64,000 nt of DNA from Actinocatenispora rupis (GCF_016861975.1 NZ_BOMB01000019.1:124001-188000); one strand, 5' to 3'; positions 42,615 to 51,812 are shown, counted from the first letter of the stretch. Numbers and translations are program-made. The notes: a model not told the origin generated them from the letters alone.

Positions 42615-43994
42615 TCAGTCCGTGGGACCGGCGTCGGTCGCGGCGAGCGCGATCATGTCGGCCACCTCGTCCAGCGGCTCGATCGCCCGTCCGGTACCGA
42701 CGCGGATGTGCGGGCGGTGCGGACCGGCGTGGTAGCGGCTGCCCGGCGCGACGGCGATGCCCGCGGCGGCCAGGGTGACCAGCGCGGAGCGTTCGTCGCG
42801 CACCGGTACCCACAGGCTCAGCCCGTCGGTGGTGCCCTTCGCCGGTGCGCCCCGCGCGGCAAGGGCGGCGGCAAGCTCGGTACGGCGCTGCGCGTACACG
42901 TCGCGGGCGTGCGCGACGGCGCGGTCGACGGCCGGGTCGGCGAGCAGGACGGCGAGGCAGTTCTGCAGGATGCGGCTGGTCCACCCGGCGCCGAACGTGC
43001 GGTACACGCGGGCCTTCTCCACCACCGACGCCGGACCCCCGAGTACGGCCAGCCGCAGGTCCGGCCCGTGCGACTTCGCGTACGAGCGGACCAGCACGGT
43101 CTGCGCCGGCAGCTCGGCACCGACGCTGTGCAGCGGCGAGCCGGACAGTACGCCGAGCCCGTCGTCCTCGACCACGAGCGTGTCCGTACCGGCGAGCAGC
43201 CGGGCGAGTTCGTCGCGGCGGTCCGGGTCGACGTTGTGCCCGGCGGGGGAGTGCGCGCGCGGCTGGTAGCAGAACAGGACGGGCCGGCGGCGCAGCGCGG
43301 CGGCGAGCGCGTCGGGCAGCGGGCCGCGGTCGTCGCACGCGACCGGGAGCACCTCGGCGCCGACCGCGTCGAGGATGTCCAGCCAGCGCGGCGCGGTCGG
43401 ATCCTCGATGGCGACGGGATCGCCGGTGGTGACGTGGGTCTGCGCGAGCAGCAGCAGCGCGTCGAAGCCGCCGTTGACGGCGAGCAGCGACTCCGCCGGG
43501 TACGGCCAGCCCGGCCGTACGGTGTCGGCCAGCCGCGGCGTGATCGCCACCCGCACGTACTCGTTGAGCGACTCGGCGCGCAGCGCCTCGGCGAGCGCCA
43601 GGTCCAGCGGCGGCAGCAGCGCCGGATCCGGTACGGCCAGGCGCAGGTCGTGGACGAGCCGGGCGCCGAAGCGTCCAACGCCCTCGAACCGGTTCGGCCG
43701 CGGTACGTCGGGCGGTCCGGTGACGACCGTGCCGGCCCGGCCGCGGCCGCTGATCGAGCGGCGCCGGCGCAGCAGCGACCACGCCTCGGACACGGTGGCC
43801 GGGCTGACGCCGAGCTGCCCGCCGAGGTCGCGGACGGTGGGCAGGCGGTGGCCGGCGCGGAGCTGGCCGTGCCGGATCAGGCCGACGACGGCCGCGGCGA
43901 TGCCGCGCGCGCTGGGCTCGTCGACCTGGTCGGCGAGCCAGGCGGCGTCGACGACCGAGCCGTCCGGGTCGGCCGGTGCTGGCGCCTCGGTCAT
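42615..43994 (-). CDS. MocR-type regulator (GntR helix-turn-helix plus aminotransferase domain)
   Basis: A 459-residue PLP-dependent regulator. The GntR winged helix covers residues 30-90 (LRAGHRLPTVRDLGGQLGVS, ATVSEAWSLLRRR). It is joined to a fold-type I aminotransferase domain in which VVEDDGLGVL and LVRSYAKSHGPDLRL (Schiff-base Lys307) are intact, so PLP should bind. MocR/GabR proteins act on adjacent divergent genes in response to PLP and an amine or amino acid. Here the divergent genes encode an amidase and an amino-acid-type ABC importer, which fits. The shared 120-base gap holds a likely operator. Confidence 0.9.
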   Translation of the reverse strand: MTEAPAPADPDGSVVDAAWLADQVDEPSARGIAAAVVGLIRHGQLRAGHRLPTVRDLGGQLGVSPATVSEAWSLLRRRRSISGRGRAGTVVTGPPDVPRPNRFEGVGRFGARLVHDLRLAVPDPALLPPLDLALAEALRAESLNEYVRVAITPRLADTVRPGWPYPAESLLAVNGGFDALLLLAQTHVTTGDPVAIEDPTAPRWLDILDAVGAEVLPVACDDRGPLPDALAAALRRRPVLFCYQPRAHSPAGHNVDPDRRDELARLLAGTDTLVVEDDGLGVLSGSPLHSVGAELPAQTVLVRSYAKSHGPDLRLAVLGGPASVVEKARVYRTFGAGWTSRILQNCLAVLLADPAVDRAVAHARDVYAQRRTELAAALAARGAPAKGTTDGLSLWVPVRDERSALVTLAAAGIAVAPGSRYHAGPHRPHIRVGTGRAIEPLDEVADMIALAATDAGPTD

Positions 43995-44079
43995 GGGCTG
44001 GTCCTTCGCGCGCGGGGAGCGGGTGGCCCCATAACTTCACCACATCGCTACCGGTAATGACCAGTAACAATAAAGTCTT

Positions 44080-44107
44080 GTTCACGTCGCTGGTGAACTT
44101 TTACTGT
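44080..44107 (+). promoter_or_regulatory. Promoter and operator of the divergent ABC/amidase operon
   Basis: TTGTTC and TACTGT (18-base spacer) end seven bases before the ATG at 44115, suggesting a leaderless mRNA. Between them lies a perfect inverted repeat GTTCAC-7-GTGAAC (44080-44098). CAGTAA upstream is mirrored by TTACTG at 44101. The region is unusually AT-rich for this window. Binding by the MocR-type protein is the obvious hypothesis. Confidence 0.5.
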
Positions 44108-44114
44108 ATCCGCG

Positions 44115-45095
44115 ATGAGCACCACAGACACCCCCGTACGGCTGGGGGCCCGACCCTGGGCCCACCTCGTGCCGCTCACTCTGCGCGAGGTCGGTACGCC
44201 CGGCCTGGAGCTGACGGTCGAACGCCGGCCCGTCACCCCCGACCTGCTCGCCGAGCCCACCCTCGACGCCGCCGAGACCTCCTTCAGCCGGTACGTCCGG
44301 GCCCGCGCGGCCGGCGACGACCGCATCGTCGCGGTCCCGGCGTTCGTGATGCGCAGCTTCCGGCACCGCTGCCTGCTCGTACGCCGGGACAGCCCGCGTA
44401 CCGAGGTGACGCAGCTCGGCGGTACCCGGATCGGGGTGACGGGGTGGCCGGACTCCGGCAACACCTGGACCCGGGCGATCCTGCGGCGCGCGGGCGTCGA
44501 CCTCGGCGGGATCGACTGGACGGTCGGGCCGCTGACCGCCGACGCGGCGGGCGGTGACCGGCTCGGCGGCGTCACACCGCCGGGGAACGTACGGCTGGCC
44601 GGGCCGGGGGAGTCGCTGGTCGGCGGGCTGCTGGACGGCAGCCTCGACGCGATCATGACGCCGTTCATGCCGCCCGGCTTCCACACCGCCGACAGCCCGC
44701 TGCGGCAGCTGCTGGTCGACTACCCGGCGGCCGAGGCGGCGTACCTGCGCGAGGTCGGGTTCATCCCCGGCATCCACCTGGTCGGCGTACGGCGCGAGCT
44801 CGTCGAGCGGCGCCCCACCGTACTGGCCGAGCTGTGCCGGGCGCTCGCCGCGTCCCGCGACGCCTGGTGGGCCACCCAGCGCAAGCTCGCCGACCCGACG
44901 CCGTGGGCGCTGCACGACATCGACCGCACCGAACGGCTCGCCGGCCCCGACTGGATGCCGTACGGGCTGGTCGCCAACGGGCCGATGATCGCCGCGTTCT
45001 GCGCCGAACTGCTGGCGCAGGGCCTGGTCGACGGGCCGGTGGACGTCGCCGGGCTGTTTCCCGAGTACGCCAAGGTCGCCGAGGAGGAGAACTGA
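44115..45095 (+). CDS. 4,5-dihydroxyphthalate decarboxylase-like protein (SBP fold)
   Basis: A 326-residue protein with a periplasmic-binding-protein fold but no signal peptide or lipobox, hence probably cytoplasmic. FSRYVRARAAGDDRIVAVP, RSFRHRCLLVRR, TRIGVTGWPDSGNTWTRAIL, DGSLDAIMTPFMPP and PYGLVANGPMIAAF follow the pattern of 4,5-dihydroxyphthalate decarboxylase and its many uncharacterised relatives. It is often labelled a NitT/TauT-type substrate-binding protein, but the missing export signal argues for an enzyme or intracellular binder. Its stop overlaps the amidase ATG by one base. The start may be leaderless. Confidence 0.75.
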   Translation: MSTTDTPVRLGARPWAHLVPLTLREVGTPGLELTVERRPVTPDLLAEPTLDAAETSFSRYVRARAAGDDRIVAVPAFVMRSFRHRCLLVRRDSPRTEVTQLGGTRIGVTGWPDSGNTWTRAILRRAGVDLGGIDWTVGPLTADAAGGDRLGGVTPPGNVRLAGPGESLVGGLLDGSLDAIMTPFMPPGFHTADSPLRQLLVDYPAAEAAYLREVGFIPGIHLVGVRRELVERRPTVLAELCRALAASRDAWWATQRKLADPTPWALHDIDRTERLAGPDWMPYGLVANGPMIAAFCAELLAQGLVDGPVDVAGLFPEYAKVAEEEN

Positions 45096-45949
45096 TGCGC
45101 GTCGCCGTCGGCCAGGTGGCCGCCAGCGCGGACTGGCAGGAGAACCTGGTCACCTGCACCGGGTACGTGAAGCAGGCCGCCGACGCCGGCGCCGACCTGC
45201 TCGTACTCCCGGAAGGGGTGCTGGCGCGGTTCACCGACGACTTCAGCCGGTTGCGTACGGCGGCGCAGCCGCTCGACGGACCGTTCGTGTCGGGGCTGGT
45301 GGCCTCGACCGCCGGTACCGGGCTGACCGTGGTCGCGGGAGTGCACGAACCGGGACCGGACGGCCGGGCGTACAACACGCTCGTGGTGGCGGCGGACGGG
45401 CGGATCGTCACCGTCTACCGCAAGCTGCACCTGTACGACGCGTTCGGCTCGAAGGAGAGCGACAACGTCGTACCGGCGGACGACCCGCCCGTGACGTTCC
45501 GCTGTGCGGGACTCACCGTGGGCCTGATGACCTGCTACGACGTACGCTTCCCGGAGCTCGCCCGGCTGCTCACGACCGCCGGCGCCGACGTACTGGCGCT
45601 GCCCGCGGCGTGGGTGAAGGGGCCGCTCAAGGAGCGGCACTGGGAGCTGATGCTCGCCGCCCGCGCCGTCGAGAACACGGTGTACGTGGTGGGTTCGGGC
45701 GAGTGCGGCGCCCGCAACATCGGCCACTCCATGGTGGTCGACCCGCTGGGCGTGGTGAGCGCGCGCCTGGCCGAGCAGCCCGGCCTGCTGTTCGCCGAGC
45801 TGTCCGCCGAACGGCTCGCCGACGCCCGTCGGCGCCTGCCGGTCCTGGCCAACCGTCGGTTCGACGTGGATCCGACCCCGCGGCCGGTGGCCGCGTCCCC
45901 CGTTCCCGGGCCGGGCCACGCGCCCGTCCCGGCGCCCGAGAAGGAGTAG
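45095..45949 (+). CDS. Carbon-nitrogen hydrolase (nitrilase superfamily amidase)
   Basis: A 284-residue nitrilase-fold hydrolase with the full catalytic set: Glu40 in LLVLPEGV, Lys110 in VYRKLHLYDAFG and Cys147 in LMTCYDVRFPE. The YRKLHLYDAFG and RAVENTVYVVGS regions resemble deaminated-glutathione amidase and omega-amidase-like members, which cut C-N bonds of small amides. The Pro/Ala-rich C-terminus is nonconserved. One-base overlap with the previous gene and a four-base gap to the next place it in the import operon, so its substrate is probably the imported compound or a derivative. Confidence 0.9.
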   Translation: MRVAVGQVAASADWQENLVTCTGYVKQAADAGADLLVLPEGVLARFTDDFSRLRTAAQPLDGPFVSGLVASTAGTGLTVVAGVHEPGPDGRAYNTLVVAADGRIVTVYRKLHLYDAFGSKESDNVVPADDPPVTFRCAGLTVGLMTCYDVRFPELARLLTTAGADVLALPAAWVKGPLKERHWELMLAARAVENTVYVVGSGECGARNIGHSMVVDPLGVVSARLAEQPGLLFAELSAERLADARRRLPVLANRRFDVDPTPRPVAASPVPGPGHAPVPAPEKE

Positions 45950-45953
45950 CGGA

Positions 45954-46880
45954 ATGCGTACGGTGACCCGGGTGGCGATCGGCGCCCTGGCGGCTCTGAG
46001 CCTGGCCGCGACGGCCGGCTGCGCGAAGGACCCGACCCCGGCCGGCGGCGGTACGGCCGCGGCGAAGGCGCCCGCCAAGCAGACGCTCGACCAGGCGCTG
46101 CACGACAAGCTGCCCGCGTCGATCCGCAAGTCCGGGGTGATCACGTCGGTGAACACCGGCTCGTTCCCGCCGTACACGATCGCGGGGTCGTCGTCGGCGG
46201 AGGCGACGGGAGCGGCGACCGACCTGCTGACCGCGGTCGGGCAGATCCTCGGCGTGAAGACCAGGCAGGTCACGGTCGACGGCCTGTCCGGCGAGCTGAC
46301 CGGCATCTCCGCCGGCCGGTACGACTTCGCGTTCGGTCCGGTGGGCGACTTCAAGGAGCGGCAGACGTCGGCGGACTTCGTCGACTGGGTGCAGGAGTTC
46401 GTGGTGTTCGCGGTGCCGAAGGGCAACCCGAAGCACGTGAACGGGCTGGCCGACACCTGCGGCGCGCGGATCGCCGTCCAGGCGGGCGGGTCGGCGGAGG
46501 AGGTCATCAAGACCCAGTCAAAGGCGTGCGTCAAGGACGGCAAGCCGGCGGTGACGGTGCAGTCGTACAAGGACCAGCCGACGTCGATCCTCGCCGTACG
46601 CTCCGGCCGGGCGGACGCGTTCTTCTCGTCCGAGGCACCCCTGACGTACTTCGTGCAGCAGTCGAAGGGGCAGCTGGAACTGGCCGGTACCAAGGAGAAG
46701 AACGGCTTCGACGACCTGTACCAGGGTGCGGTCGTGCCGAAGAACTCGCCGCTGGCCGGGGTGCTGCAGGCGGCGTTGCAGAAGCTCATCGACAACGGCA
46801 CGTACGCCACGATCATGGAGAAGTACGGGCTGGACCGTAACAAGCTGGACAAGCCCGGCGTCAACCTGGCCAAGAGTTGA
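45954..46880 (+). CDS. ABC transporter substrate-binding lipoprotein, polar amino acid type
   Basis: A 308-residue family 3 solute-binding protein. A basic-hydrophobic signal peptide ends in the lipobox LAATAGC (lipid-modified Cys23). The mature protein begins [62 protein letters not shown] and [14 protein letters not shown] are typical of amino acid and opine binders. It captures substrate outside the membrane for the permease and ATPase encoded next. RBS GAAGGAG stands about eight bases before the ATG. Confidence 0.93.
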   Translation: MRTVTRVAIGALAALSLAATAGCAKDPTPAGGGTAAAKAPAKQTLDQALHDKLPASIRKSGVITSVNTGSFPPYTIAGSSSAEATGAATDLLTAVGQILGVKTRQVTVDGLSGELTGISAGRYDFAFGPVGDFKERQTSADFVDWVQEFVVFAVPKGNPKHVNGLADTCGARIAVQAGGSAEEVIKTQSKACVKDGKPAVTVQSYKDQPTSILAVRSGRADAFFSSEAPLTYFVQQSKGQLELAGTKEKNGFDDLYQGAVVPKNSPLAGVLQAALQKLIDNGTYATIMEKYGLDRNKLDKPGVNLAKS

Positions 46881-46885
46881 GGGCG

Positions 46886-47833
46886 ATGGACACCGACTCC
46901 CGGGCGCGTTCCGGCGCGCCACCGACGACCGGCGACGAGGCGGAGGTCGACGTCGCCACCGCGGCACCGCAGCGCCATCCGTGGCGCTGGGTGGCCGGCG
47001 CGGTCATCCTGGTACTGCTGGCCCAGCTCGGCCACCTGCTGGTGACCAACCACAACTTCGAGTGGGGCGTGGTCTTCTCCTGGTTCAACGCCCAGTCCGT
47101 GGGCCGGGGCATCGTCACCACCCTCGAACTGACCGTGATCGCCATGGTCATCGGTATCGCGCTCGGCGTCGTGCTCGCCGTCGGGCGGCTGTCGCACAAC
47201 CCGCTGCTGCGCGCGGTCTGCGGCGCGTACGTGTGGTTCTTCCGCGGCACGCCCGTACTGGTGCAGCTGATCTTCTGGTTCAACCTGTCGGCGCTGCTGC
47301 CGCGGCTGTCGGTGGGCGTGCCGTTCGGGCCGGAGTTCGTGCACTGGAACACCAACGCGCTGATCACCCCGATGCTCGCGGCGATCCTCGGCCTCGGCCT
47401 CAACGAGGGCGCGTACATGGCGGAAATCGTGCGCGGCGGCCTGCTCAGTGTCGACAGTGGACAGACCGAGGCGGCGCAGGCGCTCGGCATGGGCCGCACC
47501 CGCACCCTGTTCAAGGTCGTACTGCCGCAGGCGATGCGGTTCATCGTCCCGCCGACCGGCAACCAGGTGATCAACATGGTCAAGGCGACCTCGCTGGTCA
47601 GCGTGATCGCCCTGTCCGACCTGCTCTACACCGTGCAGGCGGTCTACAACCGCACGTTCCAGACCATCCCGCTGCTGGTCGTCGCGTGCCTCTGGTACCT
47701 GATCATCACGTCCGTCCTCTACGTCGGCCAGTACTTCGTGGAGCGGTACTACTCGCGCGGCGCGACGCGGCACACGCCGCCGTCGTTCTTCGAGTTCCTG
47801 AAGATCAAGCGGAAGCCGGAGGTGGCGCCGTGA
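46886..47833 (+). CDS. ABC transporter permease, polar amino acid (His/Glu/Gln/opine) type
   Basis: A 315-residue inner-membrane permease of the HisM/GlnP family. A roughly 40-residue charged N-terminus precedes about five to six membrane segments. The ATPase-contact EAA loop reads [20 protein letters not shown], followed by [18 protein letters not shown]. Only one permease gene is present, so the channel is presumably a homodimer. ATG was preferred to a TTG three codons earlier. It overlaps the ATPase gene by four bases. Confidence 0.93.
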   Translation: MDTDSRARSGAPPTTGDEAEVDVATAAPQRHPWRWVAGAVILVLLAQLGHLLVTNHNFEWGVVFSWFNAQSVGRGIVTTLELTVIAMVIGIALGVVLAVGRLSHNPLLRAVCGAYVWFFRGTPVLVQLIFWFNLSALLPRLSVGVPFGPEFVHWNTNALITPMLAAILGLGLNEGAYMAEIVRGGLLSVDSGQTEAAQALGMGRTRTLFKVVLPQAMRFIVPPTGNQVINMVKATSLVSVIALSDLLYTVQAVYNRTFQTIPLLVVACLWYLIITSVLYVGQYFVERYYSRGATRHTPPSFFEFLKIKRKPEVAP

Positions 47834-48603
47834 CCGGCACCCCGCTGCTGCGGGCCCGCAACGTACGCAAGCGGTTCGGGCACACCGAGGTACTCAAGGG
47901 CGTCGACCTCGACGTGTACCCGGGCGAGGTGGTGGTGCTGCTCGGGCCGTCCGGGTCCGGCAAGTCCACCTTCCTGCGGTCGGTGAACATGCTGGAGAGC
48001 ATCGACGGCGGCGCCATCACCGTCGCCGGCGAACTCGTCGGCTACGAGCGGCGCGGCAGCCGGCTGCACAAGCTGCCCGACCGGAAGGTGGCCCGCGCCC
48101 GCCGGCACGTCGGCATGGTGTTCCAGCACTTCAACCTGTTCCCGCACCGCACCGTACTGGGCAACGTGGTCGAGGCACCCATCGGCGTACTGCGGGAGCC
48201 CCGGGCGGAGGTGACCGACCGGGCCCGGGAGCTGCTCGCGAAGGTGGGCCTGGCCGACAAGGCCGACGCGTACCCGCGGCAGCTGTCAGGCGGGCAGCAG
48301 CAGCGGGTCGCGATCGCCCGCGCGCTGGCGATGCGGCCCCGGCTGATGCTGTTCGACGAGCCGACCTCAGCCCTCGACCCGGAACTCGTCGGCGAGGTCC
48401 TCGGTACGATGCGCGACCTGGCCGCCGAGGGCCTCACGATGCTCGTGGTGACGCACGAGGTGGCGTTCGCCCGGGAGGTCGCCGACCGGGTGGTGTTCCT
48501 GGACGGCGGTGTCGTGGTCGAGTCCGGCGCGCCCGCCGACGTGCTCGACAACCCGAGCAATCCTCGTACCCGGGCGTTCCTGTCCCGGTTCCTCGCCGCC
48601 TGA
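47830..48603 (+). CDS. ABC transporter ATP-binding protein, polar amino acid type
   Basis: A 257-residue GlnQ/HisP-type ATPase. Walker A is [16 protein letters not shown], the Q-loop [16 protein letters not shown], the ABC signature [16 protein letters not shown], Walker [15 protein letters not shown] and the switch His in [12 protein letters not shown]. Family 3 ATPases of this form power import of polar amino acids and related amines. It closes the operon started at 44115 and is followed by a strong hairpin. Confidence 0.95.
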   Translation: MTGTPLLRARNVRKRFGHTEVLKGVDLDVYPGEVVVLLGPSGSGKSTFLRSVNMLESIDGGAITVAGELVGYERRGSRLHKLPDRKVARARRHVGMVFQHFNLFPHRTVLGNVVEAPIGVLREPRAEVTDRARELLAKVGLADKADAYPRQLSGGQQQRVAIARALAMRPRLMLFDEPTSALDPELVGEVLGTMRDLAAEGLTMLVVTHEVAFAREVADRVVFLDGGVVVESGAPADVLDNPSNPRTRAFLSRFLAA

Positions 48604-48621
48604 GCCACGCCCACGCCCCGG

Positions 48622-48652
48622 CGCCCGGCGGGCCGCCACGGTCCGCCGGGCG
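48622..48652 (+). terminator. Hairpin after the ABC operon
   Basis: CGCCCGGCGG pairs perfectly with CCGCCGGGCG around an eleven-base loop, 19 bases after the ATPase stop. The T-poor tail (CGTCCTCGCG) is usual for GC-rich terminators. Confidence 0.7.
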
Positions 48653-48755
48653 TCCTCGCGTGTGACGCCGGACGGCTTTGCCCGGGTGGCGCACGCAGCG
48701 GGGGCGGCGACGGTCATCATGGTGCGATGAACGACTGCGCCCCGGCAGAGTCCCG

Positions 48756-49694
48756 GTGACCCGACGCGCCACCGACACCGCTCCGGTACGCCGCGGGGTG
48801 CGGGTCCGGGACGTCGTGGTCGTCCTGGCCGCGCTGCTGGTGGCGGCGGTGCTCGCCGGGCACCGGCTGCTGCCCGACCGCCGCGGCGTCGGCACCGTAC
48901 TGGACAGCTTCCTGCCGTGGTTCGGCCTGGGTGTCCTGCCCGTCGCGCTGCTCGCGTTCGCGTTCCGGTCCCGCACCGGGGTCGTCGCCGTGCTCGTACC
49001 GGCGCTGGTGTGGGTGGGGATGTTCGGCGGGTGGTGGCTGCCGAAGGGCGGCGGGGAGCGGCAGATCCGGGTCGTCACGCAGAACATCAACGCCGCCAAC
49101 CCGGACCCGGCCCGTACGGCGCGGCAGCTCGTCGACACCCGCGCCGACCTGGTCGCCGTCGAGGAGATGAACGACGACACCGCCCCCGCCGTACTCGACC
49201 GCACCTTCCCGCACGAGGTACGCGTCGGCACGGTCGGACTGTGGAGCCGTTTCCCGGTGCGTACCAGCCGGCCGGTGGATCTGGGGCTCGGGTGGAACCG
49301 GGCGTTGCGCGCGGAGGTCGACACCACCTGGGGCGTGGTCGCGGTCTACGTCGTGCACCTCGCGTCGGTGCGGCCGGGCGCGGACAGCGTGCGGGACGCG
49401 ACGCTGCTCCGGCTCGCCGACGAGGTACGGTCCGACGACGCGTCGCGGCTGCTGCTGCTCGGCGACCTCAACACCGCCAGTACCGATCGGCAGATGCGGC
49501 ACCTGGTGCCGCCGCTGGTCGACGCGCAACGCGACGCCGGGTACGGGTTCGGCTTCACCTGGCCGAGCCGGTTCCCGGCGACCCGCCCGGACCAGGTGCT
49601 GTTCCGCGGGATGACCGCGACCGGCGCGTCCGTCGCGGACACCGACGGCAGCGACCACCGGGCCGCCGTCGCCGACCTGCGCGTCACGCACTGA
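48756..49694 (+). CDS. Membrane-anchored endonuclease/exonuclease/phosphatase family protein
   Basis: A 312-residue protein with about three N-terminal membrane segments (residues roughly 18-95) and an outward EEP domain. Conserved positions are TQNINAAN (Asn), VAVEEMNDD (Glu), LLLLGDLNTAST (Asp and Asn) and DGSDHRAAVADL (Asp-His pair). Members hydrolyse phosphodiesters in nucleic acids, lipids or sugar phosphates; this membrane type is common in actinobacteria and uncharacterised. The GTG with GGCAGAG upstream was chosen; longer frames add a nonconserved arginine-rich stretch. Confidence 0.85.
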   Translation: MTRRATDTAPVRRGVRVRDVVVVLAALLVAAVLAGHRLLPDRRGVGTVLDSFLPWFGLGVLPVALLAFAFRSRTGVVAVLVPALVWVGMFGGWWLPKGGGERQIRVVTQNINAANPDPARTARQLVDTRADLVAVEEMNDDTAPAVLDRTFPHEVRVGTVGLWSRFPVRTSRPVDLGLGWNRALRAEVDTTWGVVAVYVVHLASVRPGADSVRDATLLRLADEVRSDDASRLLLLGDLNTASTDRQMRHLVPPLVDAQRDAGYGFGFTWPSRFPATRPDQVLFRGMTATGASVADTDGSDHRAAVADLRVTH

Positions 49695-49752
49695 CCCCGC
49701 ACCCCCCGCGGATCCGGTGGTACGGACCGGTTCGCGCGGGACGGGTCTCGGG

Positions 49753-49783
49753 CCGCCGCTGCTAGGACTTCCGTCAGCGGCGG
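49753..49783 (+). terminator. Inverted repeat before the kinase/chaperone operon
   Basis: CCGCCGCTG and CAGCGGCGG form nine-base arms with a 13-base spacer that contains TAGGAC. It could terminate the preceding EEP gene, or be a hairpin or operator in the leader of the kinase/chaperone operon. The sequence alone does not decide. Confidence 0.35.
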
Positions 49784-49803
49784 ACGACGGGCGGTGCTTG
49801 GAG

Positions 49804-50442
49804 ATGGCGGAACTGGCGGCGGGAACGCCGGTGGGCGACCGGGTACGGGTGGACCGGCTCCTCGGCGCCGGGGCGTACGCCGAGGTGTACCGGGTGCGGC
49901 ACGAGGTGCTGGGCTGGCAGGCGATGAAGCTGTTCCGCCGGGTGGCCTCGGCGGACGGGTACGATCGGGCCGGCCTCCGCGTACGGATCGGCGACTTCGG
50001 GCTGGCGCGGTGCGTCGACCCGGTCGGCCAGGTCACGAGCGCGCAGGGCACGGTGGCGTACCTGGCGCCGGAGGTGCTGCGCGGCGACGGGTACACGGTG
50101 GCCGGCGACGTCTTCTCCTGGGGCGTGCTGGCGTACCTGCTGCTGACCCATCACCTGCCGTACGCCGGGCCGCGGTCGCTGCGCCGCTTCGAGCGCGCGC
50201 CGCTGCCGCCCGGCGCGTACCACGACGAGGTCGGGCCGGGGCTGGACCGGCTCGTCCTGGCGGCCCTGGATCCCGCCCCGCGCGGGCGTCCCGCCGACGG
50301 CGCGGCCCTGCACGCCGCCTTCACCGACGAACGGCACCGGCCGGACCGCCCGGTGGCGTACGCGCCGACGCGCGCGGCACGGTCGGCGACCACCCGCGAG
50401 AGGTACGCGTACCGGCTGTGGCAGCGAGGGGTGACGCTGTGA
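49804..50442 (+). CDS. Ser/Thr protein kinase with internal deletion of the catalytic core
   Basis: A 212-residue protein that starts and ends like a Hanks-type kinase: the glycine loop LLGAGAYAEVYRV and ATP lysine (Lys42 in QAMKLF), then RIGDFGLARC (DFG Asp64), GTVAYLAPEV and DVFSWGVLAYLLLT. Only 22 residues separate Lys42 from the DFG aspartate, where about 110 are normal. Helix C, the hinge and the HRDxxxxN catalytic loop are therefore absent and catalysis is not expected. The frame is open with a normal ATG and GGAG six bases upstream, so it may be a recent in-frame deletion or a pseudokinase. Its stop overlaps the next gene by four bases. Confidence 0.8.
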   Translation: MAELAAGTPVGDRVRVDRLLGAGAYAEVYRVRHEVLGWQAMKLFRRVASADGYDRAGLRVRIGDFGLARCVDPVGQVTSAQGTVAYLAPEVLRGDGYTVAGDVFSWGVLAYLLLTHHLPYAGPRSLRRFERAPLPPGAYHDEVGPGLDRLVLAALDPAPRGRPADGAALHAAFTDERHRPDRPVAYAPTRAARSATTRERYAYRLWQRGVTL

Positions 50443-51812
50443 GCGGCGTCGACGAGGGCCGGCGGCGGTCGGCCGGCGAGCGGGTACTGGCGCTCGCCGA
50501 CGAGTCGCTCTACCGCCGGAATCCCTTCCGTGTCACCGGACTCGCCACCGCCGCGACCGGCCGGGCGGTACGCGAGCAGCGGCAGCGGGCGCTGAGTGCG
50601 TACGCCCCGGCCACGATGCGGTCGCGGCTGCCGCTGCCGGAGACGCCGTCGGCGGAGACCGTGCGCGCCGCGTACGACGAGCTGGGGCGGCCCGAGCGGC
50701 GGCTGGTCGCCGAGCTGTTCTGGCTGTGGGACGAGCCGGCCGGGTGCGGCTGCGCGCCGGGCCTGCACGACGCGCACGACGTCGCGGTCCTGACGCACGC
50801 CGCCGCGCTGGACCGCCCCACCGACCTCGCGTCCTGGCGCGCCGCCGCCGCACAGTGGTCGGCGGTACTGGCCGGCGACGGGCTCCGCGCGCACCTGTCG
50901 TACCGGGTGCGGGTGTTGGCGGACCGGCGACTCGACGAGTCCACTGTGGACGGTGTACTCGCCGCGCTGCCGCGGGCGCTGGTCGGCCCGCTCGCCGCCG
51001 TCGCGGCCACCGCCGACGACCCCGCCGCGCTCCTGGACGGCCTGGACGACTGGCCGGTCGACCGGGCCACCGCCGACGAGGTACGCCACGCCGCCGCCGC
51101 GGGCACCCTCGACGCGGTGACCGACCTGCTCGGCGAGGTGGGCCGGCCGCTCACCGACGACCCGGCCCGCGCCGCCGACCGCGCCACCACCGCCCTGGTA
51201 CCGGCCGCGACGGCGCTGGAGGCGCTGCTGCCGCACGGACGGTACCGGCGCTCGGCGACGGTGCGCGACCAGGTCGCCATCGCCCTGAACAACTGCGGGG
51301 TCGCGCTGTGCGAGGCCCGCGGCGCCCGCCCCCGACCCGAGACCGTCACCGCGGTGTACCGGCAGGCGACCCGGTTCGCGGTCACCGCCGACACGCGGGA
51401 AACCGTACGTACCAACAGATCGGCGGCGGAGATGCTCGTCGCGCTGGACCGCGCCCGCCGGCCGGGCAGGCCGCGACCGTCGTACCCCGGGCGGCGGGTG
51501 CCGCGGGTCCTCGCCGGCCTCGGGTACCTGGCGATGCTGGTGACGATGGTGGCCGCGGTGGCGTCGGCCGGACCGTTGCCGACCGCCGTCGCGGTCCTCG
51601 CCGGCCTGTACGCCATGGCCTGCGTCGCGGGCAGCCCGCCCGGCCGGCTCCGGGCGTACCTGGGGTGGGCCGGAGCGCTGGGGCTGCCCGTACTGCTGCT
51701 GGCGGCCACCGGGGCGGTGAGCGGCACCGCCCGCTCCGCCCTCGGGTACGCCGCGGCGGTCGTGCTGTTCGTCGTGGCGGTGGCGCTGGCCGGGAAGCGG
51801 GGACGGCGGTGA
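50439..51812 (+). CDS. Membrane protein with J-domain-like N-terminus
   Basis: A 457-residue protein of unknown function. Residues about 24-95 (YRRNPFRVTGLATAATGRAV, later VRAAYDELGRPERRLVAELF) follow the pattern of a DnaJ-like helical domain but lack the HPD triad. A long helical, Ala/Asp-rich region and four membrane segments near the C-terminus (residues about 355-455) follow. GCGCAPG is the only cysteine pair. It is coupled to the kinase gene before it and the GrpE-like gene after it by four-base overlaps. A membrane-tethered co-chaperone for the neighbouring Hsp70 is my inference. One TCCACTGTGGA palindrome lies within. Confidence 0.6.
   Translation: MSGVDEGRRRSAGERVLALADESLYRRNPFRVTGLATAATGRAVREQRQRALSAYAPATMRSRLPLPETPSAETVRAAYDELGRPERRLVAELFWLWDEPAGCGCAPGLHDAHDVAVLTHAAALDRPTDLASWRAAAAQWSAVLAGDGLRAHLSYRVRVLADRRLDESTVDGVLAALPRALVGPLAAVAATADDPAALLDGLDDWPVDRATADEVRHAAAAGTLDAVTDLLGEVGRPLTDDPARAADRATTALVPAATALEALLPHGRYRRSATVRDQVAIALNNCGVALCEARGARPRPETVTAVYRQATRFAVTADTRETVRTNRSAAEMLVALDRARRPGRPRPSYPGRRVPRVLAGLGYLAMLVTMVAAVASAGPLPTAVAVLAGLYAMACVAGSPPGRLRAYLGWAGALGLPVLLLAATGAVSGTARSALGYAAAVVLFVVAVALAGKRGRR
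50940..50950. repeat. TCCACTGTGGA palindrome (in J-like gene)
   Basis: Exact copy of the 11-base palindrome, read in frame as Ser-Thr-Val-Asp. Confidence 0.6.
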
